Below, piece after piece: positions 1 to 7,913 of a stretch of 64,000 nucleotides of DNA. Where the stretch lies: the NCBI RefSeq assembly GCF_029893965.1, contig NZ_JARXXP010000017.1:90562-154561 (forward strand), given 5' to 3'. The first letter of the stretch is position 1. Each line of letters starts with the position of its first letter. The notes below the pieces were generated by a model. That model was not told the origin of the DNA. It searched no databases and saw only the letters and a list, made by a program, of their open reading frames with translations. The stretch is from Paenibacillus sp. PastM-3. Its GTDB lineage: Bacteria > Bacillota > Bacilli > Paenibacillales > Paenibacillaceae. The translations under genes and the position numbers were made by a program.

Positions 1-825
1 TACCTCCTGCTGATTCATATAACTGTAGCGTGACTGGTGATAGCCGATGGACCACTTTGGCGGAAGGGCGATCCGTCCGGTGAGGGCAGTGTATCTTTTG
101 ACAACATCCTTCATCTTAGGCCCGTTGATAAAATAAATATCATAAGCCCCTGTGGAGCAGCCAACCGTGAACGCCACCCCGTGCGAGCGCATATCAAAGT
201 CACTGCGGCCCGTGTTATCCAGGAACAAGCCGTAAGTCAGCTCACCGTGCATGTGGATCAGCAGCGGAATGGATTCATACAGGGCCTCAATTTCCGGCAG
301 ATGGGGAGCAAATACATCCGTATTCCAGTTCGTATAGCGTTCCCCGCGCTTATCGAGAAAGCTCGACTTCTCACCCAGCCCGTAAAAATGCGAATCCGGC
401 TGCATATCATATTCCGCATGACTGGCCCCGCGTGGATTCCAGCTGGCCAGGTTCTGCTGCATGATCACTTCGCCCGCATGATTCTCCACCCGGATCAGAA
501 AGGATGTCTTCTCTATGATCAGCCGGATGCAGCTAGTCGTAAAAACCAGCTGATCCTCATCCTCCTCCACCGGAAACAGATGCGGTATGCAGCTTTCCGC
601 GAGTACAGCCGGCGTTGTCGTCAGATCAGGCACCTGGCCGTGAAACAGCTTCATCCGGAAGATCTCATCATTTAAAAAGACAAAGGCGATGCCTGCGCGC
701 TCACCACGGACGATATAAATACTCTCCGAGCGCTCCCAGGACTCTACACTGCCCGGGGTATTCCAGGTTTCCGTCATAACCAGCGGCCCCATTTTTTCAG
801 GGCGGATTGCCTCACTGCTCTCCAT
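1..825 (-). CDS. GH31 alpha-glucosidase, N-terminal part (cut by window edge)
   Basis: Glycoside hydrolase family 31, retaining enzymes that release glucose or xylose from alpha-linked oligosaccharides. The first 275 codons are visible and run off the left edge with no stop. The frame shows the GH31 N-terminal beta-sandwich, then FYGLGEKSSFLDKRG (about residues 147-161) and PPKWSIGYHQSRYSY near the edge, both typical just before the catalytic barrel. The catalytic aspartates lie outside the window. The ATG at 825 has the strong ribosome site AGGAGGGGG. There is no signal peptide, so it is probably cytoplasmic. Substrate cannot be set from this part. Family assignment is confident. Confidence 0.9.
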   Translation of the reverse strand, partial: MESSEAIRPEKMGPLVMTETWNTPGSVESWERSESIYIVRGERAGIAFVFLNDEIFRMKLFHGQVPDLTTTPAVLAESCIPHLFPVEEDEDQLVFTTSCIRLIIEKTSFLIRVENHAGEVIMQQNLASWNPRGASHAEYDMQPDSHFYGLGEKSSFLDKRGERYTNWNTDVFAPHLPEIEALYESIPLLIHMHGELTYGLFLDNTGRSDFDMRSHGVAFTVGCSTGAYDIYFINGPKMKDVVKRYTALTGRIALPPKWSIGYHQSRYSYMNQQEV

Positions 826-904
826 CTTTGCTTTCCCCCTCCTTGCACCTTCTCGTAATAAATACATATTACCCCGACTTTACTGCGGACTATCCGCGAT
901 TTTT

Positions 905-983
905 ATGACCTGCAGGTCATTTTTTTACTGAAATTGGTCTGAACTGTAGCTAAAGCGGGTATATTTTATGTAGGTCAAGACCT
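905..983. promoter_or_regulatory. Two palindromes sharing an AGGTC half-site
   Basis: Between the divergent GH31 and TspO-like genes lie a perfect 16-bp palindrome (ATGACCTGCAGGTCAT, 905-920) and a second palindrome, AGGTC-AA-GACCT (972-983), 37 bp before the TspO-like start. Both contain AGGTC/GACCT half-sites, as expected for a dimeric repressor acting on one or both promoters. The regulator is unknown. The first palindrome is followed by a T-run, so a cruciform or terminator role is possible. Confidence 0.4.
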
Positions 984-1020
984 CACATCTTAAATATGAA
1001 GCTTAGGGAGTGAACCGATC

Positions 1021-1779
1021 ATGACGCGAAGCAATCCGTTGAAGTGGTGGAACCTGCTGTTCTACCTCGGCGTTATCCTTGTTAATACGCTGTCTGTAGC
1101 CCTGCCGCTGGGCGGCAACAGCACCCGTGAAATCTCAGACAAATATCATACTTACCTTACCCCGGCCGGCTACGCTTTTTCCATCTGGTCTCTCCTTTAC
1201 CTTCTGCTTGCCGGCTTTGTGATCTACCAGTTCCGCTCGGACAGCGGCTCCAGGGATTCGGTACAGTCCATTGGCATCTGGTTCATCCTTACCTGTATCT
1301 TCAATATGAGCTGGCTGATTCTGTGGCATTATTTATATATCGAACTTTCACTCGCCGCTATGGTGCTGCTGCTGATCTCGCTGATCGTCGTTTACCGCAA
1401 AACCAGAAGGATCGACCGTCCGACTACAGGTGAACGCTGGCTGATCCGCTTGCCGTTCAGCATCTATCTCGGCTGGATCTCTGTCGCCACCATCGTGAAT
1501 GTTTCAGTCGTGCTGTACAAGAATGACTGGGGCGGCTTCGGCCTGGACGGCACGGTCTGGGCGGTCATCATGCTTGTTGTCGGTACGCTGCTTGCCGTAC
1601 TTGTCAGTTACCCGTACCGGGACAGCATCTTCCCGCTGGTATTTGTATGGGCCTTCATTGCCATCGCCCTGGAGCAGCGGGAAACAGAGAATGTCTTTAT
1701 CACCGGCTCTGTTACCGCCGCCTTTCTCCTGCTGTACAGCCTGTGGCTGGCGCTTACGCCGCGGCGCAGAAGAGCCTAA
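1021..1779 (+). CDS. TspO/MBR-related tryptophan-rich membrane protein
   Basis: A 252-residue integral membrane protein with about seven hydrophobic helices, more than the five of classical TspO. Segments matching the TspO/MBR family are LTPAGYAFSIWSLLYLL (about residues 46-62), FNMSWLILWHYLY and LPFSIYLGWISVATIVN. Members bind tetrapyrroles or related hydrophobic ligands; the role of this long Firmicute form is not settled. The ATG has a GGGAG site 9 nt upstream. It is monocistronic, preceded by two palindromes and followed by a bidirectional terminator. Family placement is reasonable; function is uncertain. Confidence 0.75.
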   Translation: MTRSNPLKWWNLLFYLGVILVNTLSVALPLGGNSTREISDKYHTYLTPAGYAFSIWSLLYLLLAGFVIYQFRSDSGSRDSVQSIGIWFILTCIFNMSWLILWHYLYIELSLAAMVLLLISLIVVYRKTRRIDRPTTGERWLIRLPFSIYLGWISVATIVNVSVVLYKNDWGGFGLDGTVWAVIMLVVGTLLAVLVSYPYRDSIFPLVFVWAFIAIALEQRETENVFITGSVTAAFLLLYSLWLALTPRRRRA

Positions 1780-1813
1780 GGTATTGAGCCGGAGGAAGGC
1801 TTGCCGGCACAAA

Positions 1814-1850
1814 AAACCCGCTGTCCCGGCGTAGCCGGTTCAGCGGGTTT
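1814..1850. terminator. Bidirectional terminator between tspO-like gene and ridA
   Basis: The inverted repeat AAACCCGCTG / CAGCGGGTTT, with an inner CCGGC/GCCGG pairing and A/T tracts on both sides, sits between two convergent genes and can stop both. Confidence 0.85.
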
Positions 1851-1860
1851 GTCTTCATGT

Positions 1861-2244
1861 TTATTTTTTGCGTGCTACTGCTTCAATCTCAACCAGACCA
1901 TCCTTCGGCAGCCGCGCTACCTCTACCGCACTGCGGGCCGGATAAGGCTCGGTAAAGAAGGAGCTGTACACCTCATTAACAGCTGCGAAATCGTTCATGT
2001 CCTTCAGATAAACGGTCGTCTTTACAATATGCTCCATGGAAACGCCGGCTTCCTCAAGAATGGCCTTTACATTATTGAGCGACTGGCGGGCCTGCTCCTG
2101 TACACCTTCAGCAAGCTCCCCCGTCTCCGGGTTCAGGCCAAGCTGTCCGGAAGTATATACCCAATTGCCGGCGGCAATGGCCTGGCTGTACGGTCCGATT
2201 GCACCGGGTGCCGCATTTGTGGCGATCTGCTTTTTACTCATCAT
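1861..2244 (-). CDS. ridA: RidA family 2-iminobutanoate/2-iminopropanoate deaminase
   Basis: A 127-residue YjgF/YER057c/UK114 protein. RidA hydrolyses reactive enamines/imines released by PLP enzymes such as threonine dehydratase, protecting other PLP enzymes. Visible marks are AAPGAIGPYSQA near the N-terminus, SGQLGLNPETGEL, and the C-terminal PYPARSAVEVARLPKDGLVEIEA stretch (whose first ten residues, PYPARSAVEV, carry the conserved arginine). Full length for the family. Two adjacent ATGs (2244, 2241) follow AGGAGG; the second has the better spacing and would give 126 residues. It lies 81 bp downstream of the next minus-strand gene. Confidence 0.95.
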   Translation of the reverse strand: MMSKKQIATNAAPGAIGPYSQAIAAGNWVYTSGQLGLNPETGELAEGVQEQARQSLNNVKAILEEAGVSMEHIVKTTVYLKDMNDFAAVNEVYSSFFTEPYPARSAVEVARLPKDGLVEIEAVARKK

Positions 2245-2325
2245 TTATTCCTCCTGTCATTATGTACAGATGATTATGTCCCATTGTACGTCCTCGGCTC
2301 TGTTTATTGCAAACTTTCAGGCCTG

Positions 2326-2988
2326 TCAGCGTCCGCCGATTACATGAATAACCTCATTCGTATAGATATGCGTCCCGCCTGTATCCGCCAGGGCGATATT
2401 CACCATGGCCTTGGCAACCTTGGCTCCGGGAATGGCCCGGTAACGGGCCAGCCTGCCGGTCATTGCGAAATCCAGCGCTTTCATGACGACTGCTGCAGCA
2501 CGTTCGCCCAGCCTGAACTCTGTACGTTCGCCCAGCAGCAGAGAAGGGCGGAAGATATGCAGTCCATGAAAGCCGGCAGCTGCCAGCCCGTCTTCGGCAC
2601 GTCCTTTGGTCCGGATATAGAAATTGCCGGACTTGGCGTTCGCCCCCATGGAGGAGACAACCAGAAACTGCTTTACTCCGCCTGCTCTGGCCAGTGCGGC
2701 TGCCTCCAGCGGATACTTCAGGTCCACATGCTCGAACTGTTCCTGTGAGCCGGCTTTTTTAATTGTCGTACCCAGACAACAGAACACGGCATAGGCTCCG
2801 GCGAATGGTTCCTTATATTGCCCAAGCTGCTCCCAGTCCACTATAATCTGCTTCAGCCTGGAATCCGTCAGCGCAAGCCTGCGGCGGACAAGTACACGCA
2901 CCTCAGTCCATTCCCCTGCAAGCAATTCACGCGTGACGGCCTCCCCGACCAGACCTGTAGCTCCAAGTACTACTGCTATCCTTTCCAT
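2326..2988 (-). CDS. NAD(P)-binding Rossmann protein (atypical SDR, HTATIP2-like)
   Basis: A 220-residue atypical short-chain dehydrogenase-like protein. The N-terminal GATGLVGEAV is the GxxGxxG nucleotide-binding loop; VSSMGANAKSGNFYIRTKGRAE holds the serine and the YxxxK-like remnant (Y-IRTK), and FRPSLLLGERTEFR is typical of the HTATIP2/YfcH-type branch. It is cytoplasmic, with substrate unknown. It follows the MFS gene on the same strand after 43 bp, so the two may share a transcript. Confidence 0.85.
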   Translation of the reverse strand: MERIAVVLGATGLVGEAVTRELLAGEWTEVRVLVRRRLALTDSRLKQIIVDWEQLGQYKEPFAGAYAVFCCLGTTIKKAGSQEQFEHVDLKYPLEAAALARAGGVKQFLVVSSMGANAKSGNFYIRTKGRAEDGLAAAGFHGLHIFRPSLLLGERTEFRLGERAAAVVMKALDFAMTGRLARYRAIPGAKVAKAMVNIALADTGGTHIYTNEVIHVIGGR

Positions 2989-3031
2989 TCCATCCTCTCC
3001 CTTCCCTGTTATTCACAGCCGGGCGCTGCTG

Positions 3032-4306
3032 CTATTCATCCCGGAGTATCCGGCGGCCCAGCAGCACAGCAAGGATGATCATCAGCACCCCGACAACGAT
3101 CTGCATTCCATAGATTTGCGTCCACTCCGGCCAGTCGGCAATCCATTCGTATATTCTGCCCCCGAGCAGCGGTCCAAAAAAAGCCGCCAGCCCGGTAAGC
3201 GCAGCATACATCGCCATGTACATCGGCCGTTCCTTCTTCGGGGTATCCCCGATAATAAAGTTAAAGGCCAGCTGGTTGAAGCCTCCGACGCCCATACCGA
3301 AAATAATGTGGGCAGCAAACAGAACCGGCAGCATCGGCAGCACGGACAGCATGCCCCACATCAGCGAGGACAGCGCAATGATCGGCAGTGTCCAGAGCAG
3401 AAGCCGCTTATTGCTGTATTTGGCGTTCAGATTCCCCCAGACATAGAAGCTGGCCATCATGAACACAGTCTGCGACACATTAAGAAGCGAAAGCGTCTCG
3501 TAATTAATATTCAGCAGCTGCAGCATGACGTAAGAATAGAGCGGAACTGTAAGGTTCTGCAGCAGCAGCCAGGCGGCAAGAAACAGCGTCGATTTCATAA
3601 ACAGCTTATCGTGAAGCGGTTTCCTGAACATCGGCAAAAATGATTTTTCCTCTGACTTTTCAAACGGCACATCCGGGTAAAAGCAGAAAACGATAATATT
3701 GGCGATGGCACAGACCCACACGACAATATAAATGATTAGAAAACCATGGCTTCCGGGATAACGGTCCAGCATAACGCCGCCCCCGTACATCACCAGACTG
3801 CCAAGCGCGTTCAGAAAAGTATTGCGTATGCCGAAATATCGTCCCCTGACGCGCGCAGGAACCAGGTCGCTGATTACGGAGGTCCACAGCATTCCGCCCG
3901 CCGTACTAGAAATAAAAGCAGTTGTATACAAAATAATAAATGCGGTAACCCAATGCTCTTTCGGAAACAGAAACGGCACCAGTCCGGTCGAGCCCCACAG
4001 CAGCCTGTGCAGCGCCGTGAATATCACCATAGCCCACTTGCGGCTCGGCAGCTTCTGGATCAGGAAGGCTACACCGATCTGCGCGATATTTACCAGTGTA
4101 GTAAGAGCCAGTACAAAACCGATCTGGCTGGAGCTTGCTCCTAAGTACAGCAGAAAGCCCGTCAGAAACTGCCCTTGCAGCAGCACTTGGAAAACAGTTG
4201 AGGGAATTCCTTCAATTGTAGCAATTCTTAGATTGTTGCGGTGGACTGAAGCTTTGCGGATTCGTTTGGGACGGGTACCGGGCAGCCTGTTTCTCATGAT
4301 GTTCAT
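3032..4306 (-). CDS. MFS transporter
   Basis: A major facilitator superfamily protein of about 424 residues with twelve predicted membrane helices. The loop after helix 2 carries LIQKLPSRKWAM, a divergent form of the MFS signature. Substrate is unknown. The open frame extends further upstream, but the in-frame ATG at 4306 follows GAAGGAG and the first 20 residues of the longer form look unlike protein, so I take 4306. Spacing to the ribosome site is long (13 nt). It stands between a histidine kinase and a Rossmann protein. Confidence 0.85.
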   Translation of the reverse strand: MNIMRNRLPGTRPKRIRKASVHRNNLRIATIEGIPSTVFQVLLQGQFLTGFLLYLGASSSQIGFVLALTTLVNIAQIGVAFLIQKLPSRKWAMVIFTALHRLLWGSTGLVPFLFPKEHWVTAFIILYTTAFISSTAGGMLWTSVISDLVPARVRGRYFGIRNTFLNALGSLVMYGGGVMLDRYPGSHGFLIIYIVVWVCAIANIIVFCFYPDVPFEKSEEKSFLPMFRKPLHDKLFMKSTLFLAAWLLLQNLTVPLYSYVMLQLLNINYETLSLLNVSQTVFMMASFYVWGNLNAKYSNKRLLLWTLPIIALSSLMWGMLSVLPMLPVLFAAHIIFGMGVGGFNQLAFNFIIGDTPKKERPMYMAMYAALTGLAAFFGPLLGGRIYEWIADWPEWTQIYGMQIVVGVLMIILAVLLGRRILRDE

Positions 4307-4423
4307 GGGGGTGGTAACACTCCTTCGATGCGGCATTGGCTTCATTCTACTCGGCATCAACCCCAAGTCAATACAGCAAAGTCACAAAGAAAGTTGGAGG
4401 CTGCTGCAGCCCTTCATCCCAAG

Positions 4424-5821
4424 TTACAAGGGCAGGTAAAGTGAGAAGCGGCTCCCCTGCTGCTCTTCACTGTGCAGGGTGATAAACCCGCCCAAAAGTC
4501 TCGCCAGATCATTGCTGATGGACAAGCCAAGTCCGGTTCCCCCATATTTGCGCCCGATTGTCGCATCCGCCTGCTGGAAGGCTTCGAAGATGACATCATG
4601 CTTCTCTGCGGCAATTCCAATGCCGGTATCCTGCACGTCAAAAACGATCCAGCGCCGCAGCAGGGTTCCTTCCTTCTGCTCTATTGTGCGGATGTTAAGT
4701 GTGATGCTGCCTTCCGTAGTAAATTTAACGGCATTCGCGAGCAGGTTACGGAGAATCTGCTGCACCCGCTGGGGATCCGAATGAATGATTTCGGGTACCT
4801 CTGCATCCTGTGTAACCTTGAACTCCAGCCCCTTCAGCCGGGCCGCTACACTGAACTGCAGTGCCAGCAGCTCCGGAATTTCGCTGACGCTCAAGTCCTC
4901 CTTGTTGATGTCCAGCTTGCCGGCCTCTACCTTGGACAAATCCAGAATGTCATTAATGAGCAGGAGCAGATCCTCGCCCGAGCGGTGGATAATCCCGGCA
5001 TATTCCCCGGTCTCCTCCGGGCTCAGGGAATCTCTGTTTTCTTCTATTAATTGTGACAGGTTGATAATACTGTTCAGCGGCGTACGCAGCTCATGTGACA
5101 TCGTAGCCAGAAACTCTGATTTGTACTGCGAAGCCAGCATCAGCTGCTTGGCCCGCTCCTCCAGAGCAATCTTGTTCTTGTGCAGCTCCTCGGTCTGTGA
5201 GGATAGCAGCTCATTGGCACGGACAATCTGCCCGTTGCGCAGCAGCTCCAGCTGGAAGTCACGGATAATCAGCGCGAACAGCAGACTAAGGACCAGGCCT
5301 CCGGCCAGGGTCACCGGCATAATCTCTGTAAGATAAATCCGGCCCGGAATCACGCCAAAAATAAGGATATTGACCGTATTGAACAGGTTGACTATGAGGA
5401 TTACCGCCAGTCTCTTGAAGCGGAGCGATGCAGCAGAGCGGCTGACCCACAGGCTGAGGCCGGCACAGACAAAGCCCAGGATAGACAGATTAATCACGCC
5501 GGCCATCGCTGCTTCATTTACGCCGAAAGTCAGGCGGGTGATCCCGGTGCCTACGCCGATCAGAATCAGAATGAACGGCTGCGGATAAGCCAGGGTAGAG
5601 ATAATCAGCGGCACAATACGCAGATCAAAGATCACATGTTCATCCAGCCTGTAACCGAAGAAAGAGCTGACCCAGCCGGCAAAAATCGCTACAAGAACCC
5701 AGCATATCTTTTTTACCTGTTCAGGTGCATATGTAATAGTATGTTTATATATTAAATTGCCCAAATAAGCCAATGTTATCAGCAGCGCTGTATTGACAAA
5801 AAATATTTTGAGATATTCCAT
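4424..5821 (-). CDS. Sensor histidine kinase with LytS-type 5TM sensor
   Basis: Residues about 1-195 form six or so membrane helices resembling the 5TM-5TMR_LYT sensor of LytS-type kinases (FFVNTALLITLAYLGNLIYK near the start). A coiled-coil linker (about 200-235) leads to the HisKA dimer domain with phospho-acceptor SHELRTPLNS and a HATPase domain with N box LLANAVKF, G1 DTGIGI and G2 GGTGLGLSI. There is no receiver domain and no response regulator next to it, so it is an orphan kinase here. Start chosen at 5821 because GGGAG lies 7 nt upstream; the longer frame to 5842 lacks a site. Signal unknown. Confidence 0.9.
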   Translation of the reverse strand: MEYLKIFFVNTALLITLAYLGNLIYKHTITYAPEQVKKICWVLVAIFAGWVSSFFGYRLDEHVIFDLRIVPLIISTLAYPQPFILILIGVGTGITRLTFGVNEAAMAGVINLSILGFVCAGLSLWVSRSAASLRFKRLAVILIVNLFNTVNILIFGVIPGRIYLTEIMPVTLAGGLVLSLLFALIIRDFQLELLRNGQIVRANELLSSQTEELHKNKIALEERAKQLMLASQYKSEFLATMSHELRTPLNSIINLSQLIEENRDSLSPEETGEYAGIIHRSGEDLLLLINDILDLSKVEAGKLDINKEDLSVSEIPELLALQFSVAARLKGLEFKVTQDAEVPEIIHSDPQRVQQILRNLLANAVKFTTEGSITLNIRTIEQKEGTLLRRWIVFDVQDTGIGIAAEKHDVIFEAFQQADATIGRKYGGTGLGLSISNDLARLLGGFITLHSEEQQGSRFSLYLPL

Positions 5822-5945
5822 TGCTTCACTCCCGCACCTCAAATAAATAACGTCTTGTCCATACTATCATATAGTTCCTTGAATTCATAAAACCACAGTT
5901 CCAACGTTATGTATATATGAATCCTGAATTAAGTGCACATAACAA

Positions 5946-5986
5946 GAAGAAGAGCGCAAATCATATACGATTTGCGCTCTTCTTCT
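5946..5986. terminator. Strong hairpin terminator overlapping a stop codon
   Basis: A 17-bp perfect stem (AGAAGAAGAGCGCAAAT and its complement) with a 7-base loop. It covers the last codons of the small minus-strand gene, so stop codon and terminator are merged. It also faces the histidine kinase promoter. Confidence 0.75.
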
Positions 5987-6227
5987 GAAGCGAGAATAAA
6001 GGCAGTCTTCTATTCCAACGCTTTTTTGGCACCTGTTGCCGACTTGTTTCTTCAATTACAGGTCCCCGTCCCTTGTCCGGCTCATATTCAGCCTGTGTCC
6101 ATAGCTCTGCATCAGGAAGCTTATAATACCGGGGATTATAGGTACAGAACATGTCGCCTTGCTGGGTTAGCACCCGGTCAGCATGCACTTCAATAATCCT
6201 TCCGGTGACGACGGTCGGCTTGTACAT
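5961..6227 (-). CDS. Small hypothetical protein (88 aa)
   Basis: Not recognised. The protein begins MYKPTVVTGRIIEVHADR, reads like a short beta-rich OB/SH3-like N-terminus (VTGRIIEV, VLTQQGDMFCTY) and ends in a basic, low-complexity tail. The start at 6227 has GAGG 9 nt upstream; an earlier in-frame ATG at 6245 has no ribosome site. It sits 56 bp downstream of csbD on the same strand and may share its stress-driven transcript. Confidence 0.6.
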   Translation of the reverse strand: MYKPTVVTGRIIEVHADRVLTQQGDMFCTYNPRYYKLPDAELWTQAEYEPDKGRGPVIEETSRQQVPKKRWNRRLPLFSLQKKSANRI

Positions 6228-6283
6228 AGGACACCGCCTCTTCATGCGAATGTGACTAGCTTATTATTTCGTAAAAGGATCCG

Positions 6284-6487
6284 TTAGCTCCGGACAGACT
6301 GCCCCCAGTTACGGTACTCTTCCTCAGCCTGATCTTTTGTGTGACCGTAGCGTTCCTGCAGCTTGCCGATTAATTTATCCTTTTCCCCGTCAATTACATC
6401 AAGATCATCGTCAGTGAGCTGGCCCCACTGCTTTTTGGCCTCACCTTTGATCTGCATCCATTTTCCTTTGAATACGTTGCTGTCCAT
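6284..6487 (-). CDS. CsbD family stress protein
   Basis: A 67-residue CsbD-family protein: NVFKGKWMQIKGEAKKQWGQ followed by LTDDDLDVIDGEKDKLIGKLQERYG, the standard family layout. In Bacillus, csbD belongs to the general stress (sigma-B) regulon; its molecular role is unknown. The ATG follows AAGGAG. Small, soluble, acidic and helical. Confidence 0.92.
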   Translation of the reverse strand: MDSNVFKGKWMQIKGEAKKQWGQLTDDDLDVIDGEKDKLIGKLQERYGHTKDQAEEEYRNWGQSVRS

Positions 6488-6850
6488 ACATGTTCATCTC
6501 CTTAGTTTCCCTGTAGTTGTAGGTATATTCAGAGCTTCACGTGCTATTGTTTTATTACCCGTCGGCGCCGGCAATGAATCCTGAACAGCGGAACGGCAAC
6601 GTCGGATTTTGTCACATAATAGTCTTTTATAAGAGGGTGTTCAAATTTTTTAAAATTTGATATAGTACAAACATAGCTAAATTACTTACAGATAAAATTT
6701 TTTAGGTTTAAGTGATTATTTTCACATGTATGAGCGTGTTATTATGCTAAAATGCCTTCGGAGCAGAAAGAAGATGTTTTAAATTTTACCTTTTGTTTAC
6801 TGATAAATGTCAAAGCACTGCAACAAAACAGGTCTTATACCGATAACAAG

Positions 6851-6888
6851 AGTGACATTTGTCATTTATAAAGTGATAAATGTCACTT
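6851..6888 (+). promoter_or_regulatory. Tandem FNR/CRP-type palindromes upstream of the lipoprotein gene
   Basis: AGTGA-TAAATG-TCACT (core 6872-6887) matches the TGTGA-N6-TCACA architecture of FNR/CRP-family sites. AGTGA-CATTTG-TCATT (6851-6866) is a weaker neighbour, and the two together form a larger inverted repeat. The core lies about 70 bp before the start codon. Which regulator binds (Fnr, Rex or another Crp-family protein) cannot be read from sequence. Confidence 0.55.
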
Positions 6889-6896
6889 CCAAGTCT

Positions 6897-6919
6897 ATTA
6901 AAATGTTTTACATTTTAAT
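6897..6919. promoter_or_regulatory. Perfect inverted repeat over the likely promoter
   Basis: ATTAAAATGT-TTT-ACATTTTAAT, 10-bp arms. It overlaps candidate -10 hexamers (TAAAAT 6899-6904; TAATAT 6916-6921). It could be a second operator or simply AT-rich promoter DNA. Confidence 0.4.
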
Positions 6920-6954
6920 ATATATATTTTAAACTATTTTGGAGGTCATAACAA

Positions 6955-7863
6955 ATGAAAAAAGCTTCTGTAATTTTGTCGAGCGCCCTCGTTCTAGGCA
7001 CCCTGCTTGCAGGCTGCGGAAACAACAACAACGCTGCTAACACTGCTGCTACCAACGCTCCTGCCGAGACAACTGCACCTGCTGCAACTGATGCAGCGAC
7101 CAACGCTCCCGCTGAAGCAGGCCAATATCAGGACGGCACTTATTTCGGTACTATTGAAGCTGATCCAGAAACCGGCTGGCAGACTTACGCTTTGCTGACA
7201 GTAGAAGGCGGTAAGATCACCAAAGCTGACTGGAACGCATTCAACGTTAAAAATGCCGGCGACCTGAAGAAGAAAGTATCCGAAGACGGTAACTACGGTC
7301 TCGTTGCTAAAGGCGGCGCCCAGGCAGAATGGCACGAACAGGCTGCAAAGGCTGAAGCATTCCTGATCGAAAAACAAGATCCTGCTGCAATCACTACTGA
7401 TGCTGAAGGTCATACTGATGCTATCTCCGGCGTATCCGTACATGTTAACGACTTTACTGCTGCTGCACAGGCTGCTCTTGCTGCCGGTCCTGTAGAAGCT
7501 GGTCCTTACAAGGACGGCGGCTACAAAGCTGAAGGCGAAATGGATGCTGAATCAGGCTGGAAATCCACTGTTGCCCTGACTGTTGCTAATGGTAATGTTG
7601 TAGCTGTTAACTTCAGCGGTGTAAATGCTGCCGGCGACGACAAGAAGCAATATTCCATCGATGGTAAATACGGCATGAAAGCCGGCGGTGCTTCCGCTGA
7701 ATGGCACGAAGAAATCGCACTGGCTGAAAAATACTTCCTTGATAACAAAGGTGCAGCTCCTGCCCTTGATGCTGAAGGCAAAACAGACGCTATTTCCGGC
7801 GTATCCATCCACGTAGGCGAATACTTTACTCTTGCAGAAAAAGCACTCGAAGGCGCGAAATAA
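6955..7863 (+). CDS. pplA: PplA-like lipoprotein with two FMN-binding domains
   Basis: A 302-residue exported lipoprotein. A signal peptide ends in lipobox LLAGC (Cys21); an Ala/Thr-rich linker (about 23-55) leads to two homologous FMN-binding domains (about 57-180 and 188-302). Each ends in DAISGVS: D155-S161 and D278-S284. In flavinylated proteins the consensus is SGAT with FMN esterified to Thr by ApbE; here the acceptor position is Ser and the preceding Ala is Val. In Listeria, PplA is the extracellular flavoprotein of flavin-based EET, passing electrons from the quinone pool to Fe(III) or other acceptors. It lies 50 bp before ndh2 in the same orientation. No apbE gene is in the window. 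FNR-like sites upstream suggest low-oxygen control. Confidence 0.85.
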   Translation: MKKASVILSSALVLGTLLAGCGNNNNAANTAATNAPAETTAPAATDAATNAPAEAGQYQDGTYFGTIEADPETGWQTYALLTVEGGKITKADWNAFNVKNAGDLKKKVSEDGNYGLVAKGGAQAEWHEQAAKAEAFLIEKQDPAAITTDAEGHTDAISGVSVHVNDFTAAAQAALAAGPVEAGPYKDGGYKAEGEMDAESGWKSTVALTVANGNVVAVNFSGVNAAGDDKKQYSIDGKYGMKAGGASAEWHEEIALAEKYFLDNKGAAPALDAEGKTDAISGVSIHVGEYFTLAEKALEGAK

Positions 7864-7913
7864 TTAATTCGCTCTCCTCTTGCAGCTAATCAGACGAATG
7901 AGGTGAATTTCTC

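Larger units (their letters stand above)
6488..6954. promoter_or_regulatory. Long AT-rich regulatory region before the EET genes
   Basis: A 467-bp gap between divergent csbD and the FMN lipoprotein gene. Three TGA-N6-TCA elements occur within 90 bp (6801-6812, 6853-6864, 6873-6884), followed by a 10-bp-arm inverted repeat. No ORF looks real in it. The lipoprotein ribosome site GGAGG lies 10 nt before its ATG. Confidence 0.6.

Noticed and set aside
6955..7863. Lipoprotein as an Rnf/Nqr subunit (RnfG/NqrC)
   Set aside because: No other Rnf or Nqr subunit is present, the protein is a lipoprotein with two domains, and the neighbours are Ndh2 and quinone genes.
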